From positions 16,094,001-16,158,000 of the forward strand of contig CM076146.1 in NCBI GenBank assembly GCA_038025085.1: a stretch of 64,000 bases of DNA, read 5' to 3'. Below are positions 9,661 through 20,043 of the stretch, in pieces. A program made the position numbers and the translations under genes. Source of the DNA: Tetragonia tetragonoides. Taxonomy: Eukaryota > Streptophyta > Magnoliopsida > Caryophyllales > Aizoaceae. Position 1 is the stretch's first letter. Each line of letters opens with the position of its first letter. The notes below the pieces were generated by a model. That model had not been told where the DNA came from, searched no databases, and worked only from the letters and a program-made list of their open reading frames with translations.

Positions 9661-10921
9661 TAAATTTTTTATTTAGACGTAGCACTTCTTTAGTTGATCC
9701 ATATTGGTGAGCTGACTGAACTCGATGCCATCAATATCCATGAGCCTAACTGCACCTCCTGATAGAATGTCTTTGATGATGAACGGGCCGGACCAGTTGG
9801 GTCGAAATTTGCCTTTGGGGCACGTAATTCTTTCCCAACTAAATCCCCTTCCTTTAGATTTCGAGGTCGAACCTTTTTGTTGAATGCTCTTGCCATGCGT
9901 TGTTGGTACATGTGGGAATGGTCTAGGACCCATAGACGTCTTTCATCCGTAAACATGAGCTCTTCGTAGCGGGCTTGTAACCATTGGGTTTCGGAAAATT
10001 CTCCTTCTAAGACTATGCGCATGGAGGGTAGTTGGACTTCTATGGGTAGAACTGCTTCCATTCCATGGACTAGGGACCTGTAGAGGATCTTATGGATGTC
10101 CTATATCCCGAAAGGAAAAATGGGAGTTTGATGGGCCAATCTTTGTAGTTTTCTATCATCTTTTCAATGATAGTCTTGAAGTTTTTAATGGCGGCTTCCA
10201 CTGCGCCATTGGTTTAGGGACGGTAAGGGGATGATTTGTGGTGCTGGATTTTGTAGCTTTTGAGGAGGGTGGCTGTCTCGACTTTGAAGTGGGATCCATG
10301 GTCACTGATGATTTCATGCGGAATGCCGTATCGGCAAATGATGTTGTTCCTTATGAATTTGGACACTTGTTTAGAGGTAAGGACGGCCTAGGATTGGGCT
10401 TCGACCCATTTGGTAAAATAGTCTATGACTCCTAGGATGTATTCATGTCCTCCCGAGCCCTTTGCGGTGACCTTACCAATGATATCTATTCCCCATGCGC
10501 AAAATGGCCAAGGGGATGTGAAGTTGTGGAGCATTGAGGGAGGCATATGCTGCAGGTTGGCATATATCTGACACTTCTTCTACTTCTTCACATAGTTGTA
10601 GCAATCCCTTTCCATAGTAGTCCAGTAGTATCCCAACCGTAGGACCTTTCTAGAGAGCATTCGGCCATTCATGTATGGCCAGCACACACCATTGTGTACC
10701 TCGTCCATAATCTGTGCGGCTTCTTCGGAGTTCACGCATCTGAGGTTGATCCCGTTGTGGGATTTTTTGTACAGAATCCCGTTGTATTCTATGTATTGCG
10801 CCGCTAAGAGACGGATAACCCGTTGAGCTCTTAGTGGTGCATCTTGAGGGTATATTCCTTTGGTGATGTAGTTGAAGACGTCTTGGTACCAAGGATCCTC
10901 TTCGATTGGAGCCATGGTCAT
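9661..10921 (-). pseudogene. Integrase of Element A (disrupted)
   Basis: The intact N-terminal run (10921-10580) covers the linker and the zinc-binding region; here the second His of HHCC is Tyr ('EVHNGVCWPYMNG'). Core blocks homologous to B follow in shifting frames: 'WGIDIIGK', 'ISDHGSHF' and a region equivalent to the Glu block, with internal stops. The C-terminal part (9933-9673) keeps the 'PNWSGPFIIKDILSGGAVRL' block, a GPY/F-like domain. It would have joined element cDNA to the target, but this copy cannot make a complete protein. Confidence 0.82.
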
Positions 10922-11065
10922 TTTTGTGTCGTAGTTGTTGTAAAAGGCTGGCTCGCTTCTTCTTTGTGGAGCGGCATTATTGAGAGAGTTCAGCCACTCA
11001 AATTCCTGTAAAAGTGAAAATCTGCATTCTTGCTTTGTGTTGTTTACTTACATTGCTTAAATTGA
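10922..11065 (-). other. Gag/protease-to-integrase junction of Element A, splice-like interval 11006-11051
   Basis: On the minus strand GTAAGTAAAC begins at 11051 and TTTTACAG ends at 11006, followed by GAATTTGAG. This is the same 46-nt interval as in Element B. The shared junction shows that reverse transcriptase was lost before A and B separated. Confidence 0.5.
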
Positions 11066-11488
11066 TTAGTTAATGATTTGTGCAACTTTGTATTCATTGG
11101 ATTTATCAATAGCCAAACAAGGAAAGAAATGAGCAAGAGGATTTTTCATTTTATTGATATTAGAATTGAAAACAGCAAGAAAGGGATCTGACTTTCCCTT
11201 CACATTGACACTAGACTTAGAAGAAGTAAAGGGGACACTCCTCGATCCTGACTCATATTTAGGACCTAAGCTAGACACTGACTCTGACTGAGACTCGAAA
11301 TCAGATTCTTCCATCATTGGTCCTTCCCCGGTAGATATCGTGACCTTTCGTCTATTCGGGCCAGTCCAGCTCACTTCTTTGCGCCATCCCATTGTGACAT
11401 CTTCAGTAGTATATATTAGGTCCGCAGGATTGAAGTTGCGATCATTGAGAGCCATTACCTCCTCATCCATCTCGGGAGTTTCAGTCAT
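11066..11488 (-). pseudogene. Acidic protein segment after the gag stop in Element A
   Basis: This 140-codon stretch is in the same frame as the gag ORF and is separated from it by one TAA plus three codons. It is rich in Asp, Glu and Ser and ends near 'CLAIDKSNEYKVAQIIN', which matches DNA at about 1350-1400 in B. I see no protease active site. It resembles the protease-side segment of Ogre, where a stop codon separates gag and pro, but it may simply be a degenerate remnant. Confidence 0.5.
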
Positions 11489-11497
11489 TCTAGTTTC

Positions 11498-13021
11498 TTA
11501 GTCGAATAGAAGACCTAGTAGCTGGTTCCCTGGTGCTTTGGTCCAATCTTGACTCGCCGGTTCTAAGGGGTGGTCTGCCTCCACGTCCAATTGATTGCAT
11601 TCTAGGAAGATTTCAAAACCCGGGTGTGTGACCTTAGCTTCTTCGTCATAGTATAGCTCAGGGAAGCCGTAATATGGGCAGTAGTCTCTTTTTGTGATGA
11701 ACTGGCCATTTAGAGTGTGGCTATAGCGTGGGATAACCTGTTTTTCCTTAAATTGTTTCCTTTGTTTCAGGGTTTGATCATGGATTTCTTTGTCGGTAGG
11801 TTGGTAACCAAGTCCAAAGGAGTTGTTTTTGCCTTCTAACTTGAAGGTGGTGGGCCCTTGTCCATTTCTTCCTAAACCCATACCGGGTATGTACCCTTGC
11901 TTCTTGAGAAAACCATTAACATGAAGGTTTGAGTGTGGTATGAACGGTGCCTGATCTATTTCCAGCACGTTGACTTCGGGTTGTGATTCATACTTACGTA
12001 TGGTGATCTTGAATATATGGGACTTCGGAGGAGAAACAATTCCGGAATCAATGATGAACTGGATGTCACACTTCAAGCGATAGCATTGTTCAGTAAGGTG
12101 GCCAAAGCATCTGTGGTACCTACAATAAAGGTAATGATCCTCCTCTTCTGGTAAGACCCCTTCTAGGAACCGGAGATTTCCACGACGAAATAAGGTTCTC
12201 ATAACATCATGATTAGGTACTGCCAGTGGCGTGAATTCATTGGTTGGCCTGCTTGATCTTTTCTTGGATAACCAATGATGTGCGGGCCACAGGGTTCCTT
12301 CATCAATGAAAGTTTGGATTTTATCTCTTAAGTTCCTGCACTCATTGGTGTGATGTCCGCAGGCTCGGCAGTACTCACAGTAAACACCTGGGTTTTCATT
12401 TTCCGGGATGAGTTCATAAGTGGGCCCTATTAGTTGCATGTAGCCATATACCCTCATTTGTTGAAAAATGTGTTCGTGAGGCCAGCGAGGTTGCTCTTGA
12501 TTGAGAAGAACTTTGTCAACTTCTAGAGCCTTAAATCTTTGTTCTAACCCAGCGACCATCTTCTGTAACCTTTGGATCTCTGAATGATAGACAACTATGT
12601 ATTGAGTTGGGTGCTCAATATCATCTTGTGCTTCAACAATGGCCTGGGTTGGCTTGCCTGCGCTTCTGTACTCAACTAGGCGCGGGGTTTCATCGGGATC
12701 AAGGCCTACTTGGATTTTGGCCTCTCGGAGTGATCGGTCCAGTTGTTCATCCAAATCAAGGGATACGTCTTGAGTATCAAGTATCGACTCTCTTGAAGTT
12801 TCGCGGACTGGATATGCAGTTGTCACAAAATGAGTTTTGATCTTCTTAGCATTCTGGCCCATTTCCGACCCTGGCATGAGGAGAGATTCGTTCTGTACAT
12901 CTTCGGCTGTGGAACGCTTGAGGGACCCTGGCATGATCTGAACCAGTAGAAGACCTTTTAGAATCAAAAAGACCACGAGACTCTCATCTAACAAAAAGTT
13001 GACCCACACATAGAAAAACAC
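11498..13021 (-). CDS. Gag-like protein of Element A with knuckles and a G-patch, capsid core missing
   Basis: Uninterrupted for 507 codons; the start most like a gag N-terminus is the Met at 12934. In order: a charged N-terminus, a heptad-like coiled coil ('IQRLQKMVAGLEQRFKALEV', near residue 145), knuckle 1 CEYCRACGHHTNEC (near 225), knuckle 2 CRYHRCFGHLTEQC (near 300) and a G-patch-like Gly-rich block 'GYIPGMGLGRNGQG' (near 370). The retrotransposon capsid domain normally sits between coiled coil and knuckles, but here the spacing is too short for it. RNA binding is likely; particle assembly on its own is not. It is the only long intact retroelement frame in A. Confidence 0.72.
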   Translation of the reverse strand: MFFYVWVNFLLDESLVVFLILKGLLLVQIMPGSLKRSTAEDVQNESLLMPGSEMGQNAKKIKTHFVTTAYPVRETSRESILDTQDVSLDLDEQLDRSLREAKIQVGLDPDETPRLVEYRSAGKPTQAIVEAQDDIEHPTQYIVVYHSEIQRLQKMVAGLEQRFKALEVDKVLLNQEQPRWPHEHIFQQMRVYGYMQLIGPTYELIPENENPGVYCEYCRACGHHTNECRNLRDKIQTFIDEGTLWPAHHWLSKKRSSRPTNEFTPLAVPNHDVMRTLFRRGNLRFLEGVLPEEEDHYLYCRYHRCFGHLTEQCYRLKCDIQFIIDSGIVSPPKSHIFKITIRKYESQPEVNVLEIDQAPFIPHSNLHVNGFLKKQGYIPGMGLGRNGQGPTTFKLEGKNNSFGLGYQPTDKEIHDQTLKQRKQFKEKQVIPRYSHTLNGQFITKRDYCPYYGFPELYYDEEAKVTHPGFEIFLECNQLDVEADHPLEPASQDWTKAPGNQLLGLLFD

Positions 13022-14004
13022 ATTGTCCTAAAAAAAAATGTCCTTAAGCCTAAATGCCCGAATATTTCCCTAATATCTAAGGAAAATAAAGTCAATGAAC
13101 GAAAATTTAAAAAAAAAAGGAAAAAGATGGACTATCCTATTTTTTTTTTTTTTTTTCTAGACTCAAAGAAAATAGAAAATGGGATAAAAAAAAATAAAAT
13201 AAAAGAATTTCGGTCTTTTTTTAATTTATTTTTTTTGATTTTTTTTTGTTCGGCGGTTTTTTTTATTTTGTTTTGCCGATTTTTTTTTTTTTGATTTTCT
13301 CTTTTTTTTGACCGAATCTGAGTTACATCAAAAGAAAAATAAAAGAAAATAAAGAAATGGAAAAAAGGGAGAGGGGAAACTAAAAGACTGACTCTGTTTT
13401 TTTTTTTTATTAAAAAGATCCTAGAAATTTGTTCAATGACTTTTTAGAATATATCATCGGGAAAATGATGAGTCTTCATTGAATTTGAATTCTTGCACCA
13501 TCTTCGGACATTAGGAACTAGCTAAAAATAAAAGAAAAGACGCCTAGCATGTAATTACATGTTGGCACATAATCACGATATTCATGTATTCATGCAAGCA
13601 TAATGACAACGCAGTTTACATGCAAACATGTGATCAGACGGGCATTACAACGACACATGCACAATAAGCAAGCGAATGAACGAATGTGGGTTACAGGCTT
13701 TTGGCTCCTGTGAGGTTACCACGACAAATTACAATTTCCGTTCGGCAGATGGTCGACACATCGTAATTCTTTTCATCAACAAGGATTGATGAGTCATGGG
13801 TGAGGAAGCGTCGATTTGCACGATAGGACAATTGTATATTCCTTTAGATATACGGGTTGTCATCGAGTTGCGACGCAAACTTTCTCGAGGGTCGATAAGG
13901 GTCAAAAGGTTGTGCAAAAGCACATGCAAATGATGAAAAAATATGGAACATGTTATTAAACAATTAAGCAAACTTGACTTTCGAGTCTCACCCTCTTAAA
14001 GAAA
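13022..14004 (-). other. 5' leader of Element A between primer-binding site and gag
   Basis: About 980 bp with no coding sequence. 13080-13420 is dominated by T and A homopolymer runs. The rest, near the primer-binding site, is unremarkable. Confidence 0.6.
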
Positions 14005-14022
14005 TCCCCAGTGAAGTCGCCA
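14005..14022 (-). other. Primer-binding site of Element A
   Basis: One base after the LTR end (…CCTTACA, then G) the minus strand reads TGGCGACTTCACTGGGGA. This resembles the TGGCGACT… sites reported for Tat/Ogre elements and thought to pair with tRNA-Arg. It proves that A runs on the minus strand and that 14024-17250 is its 5' LTR. Confidence 0.82.
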
Positions 14023-14734
14023 CTGTAAGGACCCGGGATTTTCGTCCAATCCTTTTTACATAAATGTATTGGTTTCCATGGAGTGCGTCCTTATAGAAAA
14101 TTTGTAAGTTGGGGGTTTAGATAAGTTCAAAGGACCATCGAGTTCGAAAAGATTTTGTAAAGACTTGAATTAAATAAAAACCATGAAAGATGTCACAAAT
14201 CTGCTATCAGCGTTTTATCGAAGGGACAAACCGAGGGGACAACCCAATAGCGCGAAAAGTGAACTAATCATGTTTTTAGAAAGACTCCCGTTCATATAGA
14301 ACATATGAGTACCCAAAAAAAATAGGTTCAGGGGCGAAGGTACGAGGTGGGAAGGTGTTAGGCACCCAACTCGCCCGTTTATGACGGCCTCTACTAACTC
14401 AAGTTTTCTTAATAGTTTAAAGATATAATTCCCATGCAACACTACTACAAAATGAGTCTATGGAAACATTGCTAAAGTGTTGTTATAAGGGCTAAAAATG
14501 TTGTATTAAGGCAAGTGCGACACTTTTTCAAGTGCCACCTTAGCTAATGTCGCCTTAGGTATAAGCCAACAATTTTTTTTAGAATAAGTGACACTTTATA
14601 AAAGTGTTGCTTGTATGTAACAAAGGCGACGCTTTTTCAAGGCAACACTTTTCTCAAATAAAAGCAACACTTTTTTATTTAATTTAGAAAAATTATTTCA
14701 ACAAATAAATAACGCAAAAAATAAAAAAGGGTTC

Positions 14735-14905
14735 GTGGTCTTTGAGCCCTGCGCTGAGGGGCCTGTCCCTACGGCAGCCACAACCCATTTATGCAACACA
14801 CATATTAAACCAAGCACCTAGAATTGTTTGTTAGTAGGCTCGAACACGCGACCTCCCCTGCGGCCCCCCATAAAGCAATTGCCTTCTAACCAGCGAGCCA
14901 CTTGT
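14735..14905 (-). mobile_element. tRNA-related (SINE-like) segment inside the CACTA element
   Basis: On the minus strand TGGCTCGCTGGTTAGAAGG resembles a pol III A box and GTGTTCGAGCC a B box, about 40 nt apart. The downstream part is not tRNA-like. No clear tail or duplication was found, so this could be an old SINE or a captured tRNA-like piece. Confidence 0.42.
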
Positions 14906-15347
14906 TTTATGTGTGCTACTATTTGAGACGAATATATATTTAACACCAATTGCGTTGCTTTTTTGGTTGTTTTTTATTTTTTTCTTTTTTTATCCCAGCA
15001 CCGAATCACATGCATATGATTATTAAAAGCCCTTGTCAATGGTATGTGGAAATAAAAACTATACGATTCTTGTGTATTATTGTGAAGGAAATTCATACAT
15101 ATAATTAATGACACCACTTAAAGTAAAACGTCTCATTTACAATAACAAAATCTAACTACTTTTTGATTTGTTGGTGGGTACTTCATTCTACTACTAGTAG
15201 ATAGGGCTAGGAAAATTACCTTTAACAACTTTTTTTTTTTAAGATATCCAAATTTAAATTTAATTTGGATTTTATTATAAGGTAAGAAAGATTATACAAT
15301 AGGGGGCACATCTCAGTAAGATCGAGACATTCATATCTTAATAATCG

Positions 15348-15548
15348 AAAATCAAAAAGGTTTGGTTGAGTAGTAGGGACTCATCCATTCTTAACCAAGG
15401 TCGGGGGTTCGAATCTCGTCTTGAGCATGGCGCAGTTTTAAATTCCTTGTATAACTATCCTACCCTTTAAAGTGCCTACATGCCAGCGGGAAAATAGTCA
15501 CTGTGGTTGACGGTGGATATCCTTGCTTGTGAACCAAAAAATAAAAAA
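15348..15548 (+). mobile_element. SINE inside the CACTA element
   Basis: The A-box-like TGGTTGAGTAG and the B box GGTTCGAATC (near 15408) are followed by a non-tRNA body and an A-rich end (CCAAAAAATAAAAAA). Imperfect flanking repeats (TCTTAATAATCG at 15336-15347, TCCTAATAAGCG at 15549-15560; 10 of 12) look like a diverged target duplication. Confidence 0.6.
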
Positions 15549-16717
15549 TCCTAATAAGCGAGGAGTAGGAGCCTTAAAAAATTCACAGTTATTATTTTTT
15601 TTTTTTTGTACAATCAAACACTCGTAGCTGGGAGCCTATCTGGCTAATCGAAAAAATGTTCTCCAAAATGTTTTCTCAAGGGTCTTTTCAATACGATCAA
15701 CCTCATTACTATATAGAACGCATGGTATGCAATTAGACCAAAATTCCCATTCTCATTTAGATTTATACTATTACTAAAGTAGTATATTTTGTTATTTAAA
15801 CTTTTTATTGTGTGAATTTTTTCACAAACACTAAGTCAAATCCATACCACGATCAAAATATTTCTATTCGTTTCTACATTTAGTTAAGAAAAAAACATCA
15901 TTGTTTTCTAAGTAAATTAAATTCTTTTATTGTCAAAATTGAACTCATAATGAACAATTAAGGTTTTACTTAAAAAATAACGTTGGTCAATATTTTCCCT
16001 TTATATCTATCGAAAATATTAGTTTTTTGTTTTTCAAATGTATGCAACACTTACGCAAGAGTGTAGTAGATTAAAATTGAAATGCAACATTTTTATGTAA
16101 GTGTTGGTTTTACTATAAAAAAGGCAACATTTGATAAAAGTGTTGTCTTTCACTATAGACAAAGGCGACACTCTAAACAAGTGTTGTCTTTACCTTTAAA
16201 TAAAGCCAACACTTTGAACAAGTGTTGTAATAGATATATAAATGCGATACTTTGTCTATTTTCATACAAAAAGCAACATTTTTGAAAGTGTTGCTTGTAA
16301 AGTGTTGGCATAGGTTCATTTTGTAGTAGTGCAAAACCGGATTAACAACCTAGACTTACACTATTAATTGGTTCATCACAAGCATCACAACATTTATTAT
16401 TAACCCCTTATTTAGACATGCATTCGGTTTGACAAGCTGAGCAACACAACAACTATACAGACAATATTTAGGAAGCAATAAAACGCTATTCTAGCATGAT
16501 ATCTACATTATGACTACTAGAAAATAAACAATTAGGCAAGTAATTCAATTTGAGCCCTCAGGAATTTGTACTTGAATTGTAGGCTATATTTGAAAAAAAT
16601 AGTAAAGGACAAGATCTCAAATTTTAGAAGAAAGAGGGAGAAGCTCAGAGTCTATACTACCGAGAATAGAGGGTGTCAACTGTAGACTGTGTGTTTTGAA
16701 CTGAGGGTGGAGGGTCG

Positions 16718-16725
16718 TATTTATA
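16718..16725 (-). promoter_or_regulatory. TATA-like box of the 5' LTR of Element A
   Basis: TATAAATA on the element strand with a GC-rich context, identical in position to the other LTR copies. It is the likely start signal for the A genomic RNA. Confidence 0.6.
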
Positions 16726-16812
16726 GGCGCAGGAAGTAGGGTTGGACGGCTGAAAAGGAGCAGAAATTTGGATTTGGGCCAAAAAAAGAGTCGGGCCAGA
16801 AGCAGGGTCAGC

Positions 16813-16854
16813 GCCGCTAGCGGCCCTGGGAATATGGTCAACACCGCTAGCGGC
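16813..16854. promoter_or_regulatory. GC-rich palindromes in the 5' LTR U3 of Element A
   Basis: GCCGCTAGCGGC at 16813-16824 is perfect, and ACCGCTAGCGGC at 16843-16854 has one change. They lie 88-136 bp upstream of the TATA-like box on the element strand. Confidence 0.65.
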
Positions 16855-17250
16855 CATGGGAATATGGTCCAGCAATCCCAGGCCGCTGACGGCTGTCAGC
16901 AGCCAGTTGGATGTTGTCATAATGATGACATCCAGTCCATTTTTATTTTCCGGAGGAATTTCAATATTACGAAAAATGTGAAAAGACCGTTTTACCCTTG
17001 AATGGTAAAAGACGGTTTTACCCCTAAATCGCAACTTGGCGATCGGGAGTCGGAAAGAGCCATGAGACGTGTCGTTGGAAAGCTCTTTAACGGGGATTTT
17101 GAATGAAATGGAATGAAGGAGTGCTTGGAGGAAAAACCTGAGACCTTATCTTAACTATTAAAGCAAAAATAGCAGTTCAAGTTTATAAATTACTCCTTTC
17201 ATCATCGGGCTTTTGCGGAGAAATTTGAAGACGCTATTTTGGCGTCTACA

Positions 17251-17255
17251 GCAGT
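17251..17255. repeat. Target-site duplication GCAGT, right copy, for Element A
   Basis: Matches 2268-2272. The integrase codons of B resume here, and the next codon is the catalytic Glu. Confidence 0.93.
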
Positions 17256-17811
17256 AGAAGCTACCAACAAAAACCTCAAAACTATCATCGAAAAAATGAT
17301 AGAAAACTACAAAGATTGGCCCACAAAACTCCCATTTGCCCTTTGGGGATATAGAACGTCCATAAGATCATCCACAGGAGCAACATTTTACTCCCTAGTC
17401 TACGTGATGAAAGCTGTGCTACCCATAGAAGTCCAGCTACCCTCCATGCACATAGCCTTAGAGGGTGACATTCCAGAAACCCAATGGATGCAAGCCTGTT
17501 ATGAGGGACTTATGTTCAGAGATGAAAGACGCCTACGGGCTCTAAACAATTCACACATGTACCAACAACGCATGGCAAGTGCGTTTAACAAAAAGGTCTG
17601 ACCTCGAAACCTGAAAGAAGGAGACTTAGTTTGGAAGGAGTTACGTGCACCAGTTACTGACCCCAGAGGCAAACTTCGACCAAATTGGTCCGATCCGTTC
17701 ATCATCAAAGACATCTTATCAGGAGGCGCAGTCCGGTTTATGGACATTGATGGCATTGAGTTCAGTTAGCTCACTAACATGGACCAACTGAAAAAAATGC
17801 TACGTCTGAAA
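17256..17811 (+). pseudogene. Integrase of Element B, C-terminal part
   Basis: The sequence starts with the Glu of the DDE triad and continues through the core ('GYRTSIRSSTGATFYSLVY'), a helical stretch and a GPY/F-like C-terminal block ('RPNWSDPFIIKDILSGGAVR'). Two in-frame stops (TGA at 17599-17601 and TAG near 17767) break it. It pairs with 1555-2272 across Element A. Confidence 0.85.
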
Positions 17812-18112
17812 AAAAAAATATGAATTTTTTTTTTTTGAAAAATAGACGTACACAAATTGAACGAACTACGCTGGCCTGATTCCACATTGGATACGTAGGT
17901 AACCCTTTTAAGGGGCCCAACCAATATCAATCCAAAATTCCTTTTAACTCATTTAAAAGGACTTTTCAAACTGAACAAATAAGCTTACATTGCATAAATT
18001 GAAAAATTCCTAAAGGTTACAAAAAAAAAAGTGCAACTACGAGGGTTTAAGCTAAACAAATTCTTACTATTTTTTTAAAAAAAACTAGACTTGCTTTCTT
18101 AAGAAAACTACT
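17812..18112. other. Convergent 3' region of Element B
   Basis: No gene is seen. It contains A/T runs and the conserved block with GGATACGTAGGTAACC at 17890-17905, the counterpart of 9540-9600 in Element A. Confidence 0.6.
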
Positions 18113-19459
18113 TTAATCCTTCTTCCCTTTAGAAGGCTTCGTTGAAGAGTTCTTCTTTGAAGGACCTTGGCTTGAGGACGACTTATGATCGCTTCCTTGA
18201 GCCGGGGGCTTGCCTCTTTTCATTACGTGATAGCATTCCTCATAAGGCCCTTCCTTTCTTTTCTTGCTTCCTGTTCCTGAGTCATACCTAGGTACTAGTT
18301 GGTCCCACTCCTCATGACGAAGGGCTCGTCTCGCTTCTCCATCACTGCAGGAAAGCAAATTCAAATAGGACTCAATAACTTGAGTTGGGGCAATCACCCG
18401 AGATACTGTCCAGCGATCCCTGCCACGCCAGTATTTTTCCCAGTCCTTAGCAAATTCAGTGGTCAAAGCCAAGGTAGGTTGTCTCGTAGTCTCCTGACGA
18501 GGGATAACCTGCTTTAACCCATACTGCCTCATGACCCTAGAGGGAAAGAAGCAAGTACTCCTGTACAGACCCCCTATCGTAGTGTGAGGAATGAATTTAC
18601 AGCAAGCCACCAAAGAGGTTAAACCCCACCATGTCACATGCCAACGAATAGCAAGTCCGACATGGAAAAAGGCATCCTATTCAACAATGGTCTTTTCATC
18701 ATATAGCCTTTTTCTAACCAAGAAGCTAGCGGCAGTATAAGTCTTCTTTTTCCAGGCTTGAGAGGTACGAGCTATCATCTTCTCTGGCAATTCTATCAGC
18801 CTTAGATGCTTGCATAACCAAATTTGAAGCAGCAGGGGGCTGCTAGAAAAGGCTTCGTGAGGCGAAATTTTCAACCTATCAAGCCCTAAAATAGTTTCTC
18901 CTATCACCAGATGCAAAGGAGAGTGCCCTTCAGCCTTTTGATTCACCACTCGCATCAACGAGGCTCTACCCAGGTTGGAGGACTCTTCATTAGCAAACAA
19001 TAGGCAATTCAACAGGGAAAGTATAAAAGCATGACGGCGGCAACGCCTAAATATCGCATCCTCTTTAGAAGAAGGAGCAAACTTTTCACAGATTTGAACT
19101 AAGTCCACATTGATACCGAGAATCATGCTTTTGGCTTCTGCAGATGTCAAGCCTAGATATTTCCTGTACTGATTACTTAAACCATCCCTCAAATAAGGCA
19201 CAGCCGGGGGAAGAACATCAGACATGTTAGTAATGGCAGCGAGTTCTTCAACTAAAGGGCATAATCCAGAGTTACCAAAACGGAATACGTGCAAGTCTGG
19301 GTCCCAATAGTTCAAAGCAGATCGAAGAAGGGGCCACAAGATTTTGGTTGGTCTTAGAGCCAATAAGGTGGAGATATGGTACGGAGCCAGTTCTAGTTTA
19401 TCTTCTATGGTCAGAGTTTTACACAAGGCAACAGACAGATTTTTAAAGGATTTCACCAT
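18113..19459 (-). pseudogene. Antisense DUF7745-like gene of Element B, one premature stop
   Basis: From ATG at 19459 the frame runs 260 codons to a TAG at 18677-18679 and continues in the same frame to 18113, about 449 codons in all. Element A has Trp (TGG) at the TAG position, so this is a TGG-to-TAG nonsense change. The 'LNYWDPDLHVFRFGNSGLC' and 'VEELAAITNM' blocks give the family; the tail is Ser/Lys-rich ('KKRKEG', 'KPSKGKKD'), possibly a nuclear-targeting or nucleic-acid-binding tail. It is better preserved than the A copy although B is the older insertion. Function unknown. Confidence 0.72.
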
Positions 19460-20043
19460 GGTAGAAGCTTTGAGAAATTTGAGAGGGCTAAAGTCTGAAA
19501 AAGAGATACGACATTAGACATCCCATAAATCTTATTTATAGGCAAAGAATCGGGTCAAAAGGAGTCAGAAATCCACGAAAAAGGCCCAAAGCCTGAGCCG
19601 CCAATGGCACTGTCCAGCGCCTCTAGCGACCCTCACCATTGGCCCAGCCCAGCGCCGCTAGCAGCCCAGACCTCGGCGCAGTCGACATTTTTCTTTTTGT
19701 TCTAGTCTGTTCCGCTCGGCTTAAGCCCAGTTTTCAAAATGCACAACAGGGTTACAAGGCCCGAGACTCTCTTAGTCTTATTATTTTCCATTTTCCTTTT
19801 TTTATTTATCCTTTTTTTTTGGGGGTATAATATGTGTAATTTTCGCTTTTTCATACAATTTTTACTATTTTTTTTACTTTATTCCCTAAATTATGTCCCA
19901 CTCCTTACTGCATAACACATTGCAAACTTAGAGATCAGACGGGCATAGTCGAGTCATAATAGCATTCATATCAAACATATGCATAAAAAAAACAGGAGTT
20001 CAAAGTGCTGGAGACCAAGGTTTACACATCAAGCCTATATTTT
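19460..20043 (-). promoter_or_regulatory. Promoter region of the DUF7745-like gene of Element B
   Basis: TATAAATA lies on the minus strand at 19533-19540, about 75 bp before the start codon. Upstream (19580-19680) are decayed palindromes such as GCCGCTAGCAGC near 19653. The rest, to 20043, is A/T-rich with no gene. Confidence 0.55.

Larger units (their letters stand above)
14440..16331. mobile_element. Non-autonomous CACTA (En/Spm-type) element in the 5' LTR of A
   Basis: It begins CACTACTACAAAATGAG and ends with the inverse (…CATTTTGTAGTAGTG), flanked by the 3-bp duplication CAA (14437-14439 and 16332-16334). The uninterrupted LTR has ATGCAAAACC at this point. Both subterminal zones carry many AAGTGTTGC/GCAACACTT-type motifs in both orientations, the expected binding-site-like repeats of CACTA elements. 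There is no transposase. It is 1892 bp and contains tRNA-related segments. Confidence 0.92.
2273..17250 (-). mobile_element. Element A: Tat/Ogre-like non-autonomous LTR retrotransposon with an antisense two-gene cassette, nested in B
   Basis: On the minus strand the order is 5' LTR (17250-14024), primer-binding site (14022-14005), gag with G-patch (13021-11498), a short protease-side remnant (11488-11066), an integrase (10921-9661), then two genes on the opposite strand (DUF7745-like 7996-9334; PMD 4694-7411), a repeat-bearing 3' untranslated region, a polypurine tract and a 3' LTR (3594-2273). Without the CACTA insertion the element is about 13.1 kb. Reverse transcriptase and RNase H are absent, as in B, so it would need a helper. 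The LTRs differ by scattered substitutions, so it is not very recent. Confidence 0.9.
14024..17250 (-). repeat. 5' LTR of Element A, interrupted by a CACTA element
   Basis: It starts TGTAGACGCC on the element strand and ends GGTCCTTACA. Without 14440-16331 and one CAA it is about 1332 bp, matching the 1322-bp partner at 2273-3594. It has the TATA-like box (16718-16725) and palindromes at 16813-16824 and 16843-16854. The CACTA insertion lies downstream of the promoter, in the R/U5 part. Confidence 0.9.

Noticed and set aside
10238..10435. Plus-strand 65-codon frame
   Set aside because: It is the shadow of the minus-strand integrase core of Element A.
14820..14905. Possible tRNA gene
   Set aside because: It has A- and B-box-like sequence but no cloverleaf that I can fold by eye; better explained as a SINE-like segment.
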